A program made the position numbers and the translations under genes. Source: Rhizobium sp. Q54 (GTDB lineage: Bacteria; Pseudomonadota; Alphaproteobacteria; Rhizobiales; Xanthobacteraceae). Taken from it: 46,051 nt of DNA. Below are positions 43,596-46,051 of this stretch, one piece after another. The first letter of the stretch is position 1. Each line of letters opens with the position of its first letter. The DNA lies in assembly GCA_945861265.1 (NCBI GenBank), contig CAMAUC010000019.1, positions 1 through 46,051 on the forward strand, given 5' to 3'. The notes under the pieces are model-generated. The model made no database searches. It was not told the origin of the DNA and saw only the letters and a list, made by a program, of their open reading frames with translations.

Positions 43596-43673
43596 CTAGT
43601 ACCGCTTATCGATTTGAAGTTCCTGAACGAACTCGCGGCAAGTGATGCAGGAACTTCAAATCGGCGGTACTAG
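43596..43673. repeat. large palindrome H2, 78 bp, covarying with H1
   Basis: Outer stem CTAGTACCGC / GCGGTACTAG (10 bp), TTAT bulge on the left arm (43606-43609), inner 16-bp stem CGATTTGAAGTTCCTG / CAGGAACTTCAAATCG, and a 22-nt loop. Same architecture as H1, with compensated changes. The bulge is on the opposite arm, so H1 and H2 are inverted relative to each other. Confidence 0.95.
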
Positions 43674-43728
43674 CCGCCAGCCGGGTCGAGCATCCGCGTC
43701 ATGTGACGATACCTCGAAGGAGTGTCGC

Positions 43729-45789
43729 GTGCACGAATCCCCGATCCGCTGGTCAACAGCCCTTCAGTGGCTCCAGACTCATGCCTTTCGGCGGCCTGAA
43801 TCCTGGGAGGCGCGCTTTGGCAAAGAGCAAAGTCACCAGCGGCTGTTGCAGCAGGAAAGCAACGACCGCTACCGCGCCGTCGTCGAAACCGCGGTCGACG
43901 CCATCATCATCGCCGACAAATCCGGCATTGTCCGCGCGTTCAACCCGGCCGCCGAGATCATATTCGGTTACACCGCCCACGAGGTGATCGGCCAGAACGT
44001 CCGCATGCTGATGCCGGAGCCGGACCGCAGCCAGCACGACAGCTACCTCCGGACCTATCGCGAGACCAAGGAGCGCAAGATCATCGGCATCGGCCGCGAG
44101 GTCACTGGCCGGCGCAAGGATGGCTCGACTTTGTCGCTCGATCTGTCGATCGCCGAGTGGCGCGATATCGACGGCCGGCAATGCTTCACCGGCATCATGC
44201 GCGACGTCACCGCGCGCAACCAGCAAGCGGCCGAGCTGCAACAAGCGATCGCCACCGCGCAGACCGCCCGGCTCGATGCCGAGGCCGCCAACCGCGCCAA
44301 GACCGAATTCCTCGCGACGATGAGCCACGAGATCCGCACGCCGTTGATGAGCATCAGCGGCTTCACCGATCTCTTGGCGCGCAAGGGCCGGCTCAGCGTC
44401 GAGCAGCGCCGCTATGTCAGCCTCATCCGCACCGCCAATGAATCGCTGGCGACCATCGTCAACGACATCCTGGATTTTTCCAAGGTCGAGGCCGGCCAGC
44501 TGGAACTGCAAAACCGGCCGTTCTCGCTGCAAACGATGATCCACGACACGGTCGCCATCGTCCAGCCGATCGCGGCGCGCAAGGCGCTGCGCCTGAAATG
44601 GACAGTCGACCGCGGCATCCCGGAATGGGTCGAGGGCGACGACGCGCGCTTGCGGCAGATCCTGCACAACCTGCTCAACAATGCGATGAAATTCACCGAA
44701 CTCGGTGCGGTGACGGTCAGCGCCACGCCGATGCTCGGCCGCGACGGCCGCGATCTCATCCAGTTCGCGGTCAGCGACACCGGCATCGGCATTCCGCCGG
44801 AACACCGCGAGCGTCTGTTCAAGAAATTCTCGCAGGCCGATGGCTCGATCAGCCGGCGCTTTGGCGGCACCGGCCTTGGCCTCGCCATCAGCAAGCGGCT
44901 GGTCGAACTGATGGGCGGCTCGGTCGGCGTCGACAGCGAAGTCGGCAAAGGCACCACGATCTGGTTCACGGTGCCGCTGGCGGCGGCGGCGGCGCCCGAC
45001 GCGAAGCCGAAAGCAACAGCGGCGGTCGAGGAAGCCAATCTTTGCCGCGGCAAGATATTGCTGGTCGACGACATCGAAACCAACCGCGAGATCGTCATGG
45101 CCTTTCTCGAGGACGCCGGTTGCGACGTCGTGCAGGCCGGCAGCGGCGCCGAGGCGTTGCGGCTGATCGAGGAGACCGCGTTCGATCTGGTGTTGATGGA
45201 CATCCAGATGCCGAACATGGACGGCGTCACCGCCACGCGCCTAATCCGCCAGATGAAAGCGCCGGTGCGCGACATTCCGGTGCTGGCGATGACCGGCAAT
45301 GTGCTGCCGCGGCAGATCCAAAGCTTCATCAATGCCGGCATGAACGACCACATCGGCAAGCCGATCGAGCGCAAGAAGCTGTACAGCAAATTGTGGTGCT
45401 GGCTGCCGCGCAAGCTGGCCGCGGAGCCCGCGGCTCTCGCTTCCTCGCCTATGTTCAACCGCACCAGGCTGGACGAGTTGATCGACAGCCTCGGGCCGCG
45501 CAAGGTCGAGCACACCTTGCGCATGTTCCAGAAACAGCTCGGCGACTGCTTTCAATCGGATATCGCCCAAGCGCGCAGCGAGGCGCATGACCTGATCAAC
45601 GCCGCCGGCGTCCTCGGCTTTGAACTATTGCTCGATTACGCGCTGGCGCTCAAGGACACGCCGGACGGCGTGTCCGTTAGCGATGCGTTGATGGCCGATT
45701 GCCGCGACACCCGCGACGCCGTGCTGGAGATCATCGAAACCACCGTGCTGCCGCACCTCGCCGCGCCGGGATTGAGGAAGGCGGGGTAG
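43729..45789 (+). CDS. FixL-like PAS hybrid histidine kinase with receiver and HPt domain
   Basis: A 686-residue soluble sensor kinase; no TM segment. Domains: PAS (about 45-163) closely like the FixL heme domain; HisKA with phospho-His H200 (MSHEIRTPL); HATPase (N-box [25 protein letters not shown]) to about 417; receiver (phospho-Asp D491 in [11 protein letters not shown]); C-terminal HPt-like domain with His620 in [13 protein letters not shown]. In the PAS domain, H103 in [10 protein letters not shown] aligns with the heme ligand H200 of Bradyrhizobium FixL and R123 in IIGIGR with R220, while R206 and H214 equivalents are Thr and Lys. Start GTG 43729 follows AAGGAG. No response regulator partner is adjacent. 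Confidence 0.9.
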   Translation: MHESPIRWSTALQWLQTHAFRRPESWEARFGKEQSHQRLLQQESNDRYRAVVETAVDAIIIADKSGIVRAFNPAAEIIFGYTAHEVIGQNVRMLMPEPDRSQHDSYLRTYRETKERKIIGIGREVTGRRKDGSTLSLDLSIAEWRDIDGRQCFTGIMRDVTARNQQAAELQQAIATAQTARLDAEAANRAKTEFLATMSHEIRTPLMSISGFTDLLARKGRLSVEQRRYVSLIRTANESLATIVNDILDFSKVEAGQLELQNRPFSLQTMIHDTVAIVQPIAARKALRLKWTVDRGIPEWVEGDDARLRQILHNLLNNAMKFTELGAVTVSATPMLGRDGRDLIQFAVSDTGIGIPPEHRERLFKKFSQADGSISRRFGGTGLGLAISKRLVELMGGSVGVDSEVGKGTTIWFTVPLAAAAAPDAKPKATAAVEEANLCRGKILLVDDIETNREIVMAFLEDAGCDVVQAGSGAEALRLIEETAFDLVLMDIQMPNMDGVTATRLIRQMKAPVRDIPVLAMTGNVLPRQIQSFINAGMNDHIGKPIERKKLYSKLWCWLPRKLAAEPAALASSPMFNRTRLDELIDSLGPRKVEHTLRMFQKQLGDCFQSDIAQARSEAHDLINAAGVLGFELLLDYALALKDTPDGVSVSDALMADCRDTRDAVLEIIETTVLPHLAAPGLRKAG

Positions 45790-45810
45790 CGGCGTTCACG
45801 TCGGTTTCAG

Positions 45811-45831
45811 GGCGCGGTGCATAACCGCGCC
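45811..45831 (+). terminator. possible terminator after the hybrid kinase
   Basis: GGCGCGGT-GCATA-ACCGCGCC, an 8-bp perfect stem, 22 bp after the kinase stop. There is only a weak T-rich tail (GTTGTGATTGTAATTG). It might alternatively belong to the minus-strand tRNA 3' side. Confidence 0.4.
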
Positions 45832-45853
45832 GCTGGTGTTGTGATTGTAATTG

Positions 45854-45941
45854 TGGTGCGGGCGGCCGGACTCGAACCGGCACGGAAGTTTCCCTCCGAG
45901 GGATTTTAAGTCCCATGCGTCTACCATTCCGCCACGCCCGC
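45854..45941 (-). tRNA. tRNA-Leu (anticodon UAA)
   Basis: 88 nt with the encoded CCA. Acceptor GCGGGCG / CGCCCGC, D-arm GGCGGAATGGTAGAC, anticodon loop CTTAAAA (UAA at 34-36), long variable arm, and T-arm with GGTTCGAGTCC. The long variable arm is as expected for a type II tRNA. The first base pair of the anticodon stem appears to be a T-T mismatch. Confidence 0.97.
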
Positions 45942-45949
45942 ATAACCCT

Positions 45950-45976
45950 GATCGTCCGCCGTCACGGCGGATGATC
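45950..45976. repeat. palindrome upstream of the tRNA
   Basis: GATCGTCCGCCG and CGGCGGATGATC form a 12-bp stem with one wobble around TCA. It lies just upstream of the tRNA 5' end and may be a terminator of a gene beyond the right edge or a REP-like element. No T tract. Confidence 0.5.
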
Positions 45977-46051
45977 TCCGGCGCGGCGGCGGGCTAACCT
46001 ATTTCGCTAATAACGGACCCCACACCGATTCCCAATCCTTGCCGGATGAAT

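Larger units (their letters stand above)
43236..43728. other. 493-bp non-coding region holding twin palindromes
   Basis: It separates the lipoprotein gene (minus) and the hybrid kinase (plus). 43236-43500 shows lower GC and scattered promoter-like words (TTGACA at 43315) but nothing firm. 43507-43673 holds two large adjacent palindromes described separately. 43674-43728 is the kinase leader with its RBS AAGGAG at 43717-43722. Confidence 0.7.

Noticed and set aside
43507-43673. integron attC sites
   Set aside because: Imperfect palindromes of this size recall attC, but the ends are CTAG, not GTTRRRY/RYYYAAC, and no integrase or cassette is present.
45854-45941. tRNA as integration site of a genomic island
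   Set aside because: No integrase, direct repeat of the tRNA 3' end or atypical gene content is visible in the window.
1-46051. CRISPR array, prophage or insertion sequence
   Set aside because: No regularly spaced repeats, transposase, integrase or phage structural genes were found.

Overview
This window is high-GC chromosomal DNA of an alphaproteobacterium, most likely order Hyphomicrobiales (Rhizobiales) near the Bradyrhizobium/Xanthobacteraceae branch. The evidence is the hisI-folE-IscU-like-yidD-thrS neighbourhood, the cysE-DUF3126 pair, a PAS_5/PilZ pair, a FixL-type PAS kinase, CtrA-like TTAA-N7-TTAA sites and 49-bp extragenic palindromes that I associate with this order. I see no prophage, insertion sequence or CRISPR array. 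Most of the window is core genome with accessory modules between. Non-ATG starts are common (hisI, otsA, otsB, alpha-carbonic anhydrase, DUF3126, FAD monooxygenase, Cu-ATPase, hybrid kinase and others) and were chosen from ribosome-binding sites.

Layout. 1-2.4 kb: a truncated DUF2336 gene and a lytic transglycosylase, both on the minus strand. 2.6-12.3 kb: MaoC hydratase and CoA-ester lyase; hisI and folE (minus); an IscU-like scaffold; a periplasmic ClpP-fold protein (minus); yidD-DedA-EamA-thrS; a small cytochrome c (minus). 12.4-17.4 kb: a minus-strand trehalose operon with an exported protein, otsB, a GH15 glycosidase and otsA. 17.6-21.1 kb: a minus-strand operon cheW - exported alpha-carbonic anhydrase - chemoreceptor. 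21.3-26.3 kb: AraC regulator, nitroreductase, flavin reductase, patatin, CBS protein and rhomboid. 26.7-29.4 kb: PAS_5 protein, double PilZ protein and a LapG-type cysteine protease. 29.4-35.2 kb: gamma-carbonic anhydrase, small membrane proteins, DUF3126, cysE, a hydrolase and an NDUFS6-like zinc finger. 35.3-37.5 kb: FAD monooxygenase translationally coupled to a core MetE. 37.7-42.5 kb: split YeeE/YedE transporter, DUF2892, copper P-type ATPase and a VCBS-repeat protein. 42.5-46 kb: two small membrane/lipoprotein genes, a pair of large covarying palindromes, a FixL-like hybrid histidine kinase with HPt domain, and tRNA-Leu(UAA).

Four items look most worth pursuing. First, the cheW/alpha-CA/MCP operon puts a CO2-hydrating enzyme in the same transcript as a chemoreceptor. 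Second, the hybrid kinase keeps the heme-ligand histidine of FixL. Third, two adjacent palindromes of about 77 bp differ in sequence but keep every base pair. Fourth, a quadruple TTAA array forms two perfect CtrA sites upstream of an unknown membrane protein. A c-di-GMP/surface-attachment theme (PAS_5, PilZ, LapG-like protease, CtrA-like sites) runs through 26.7-31 kb.
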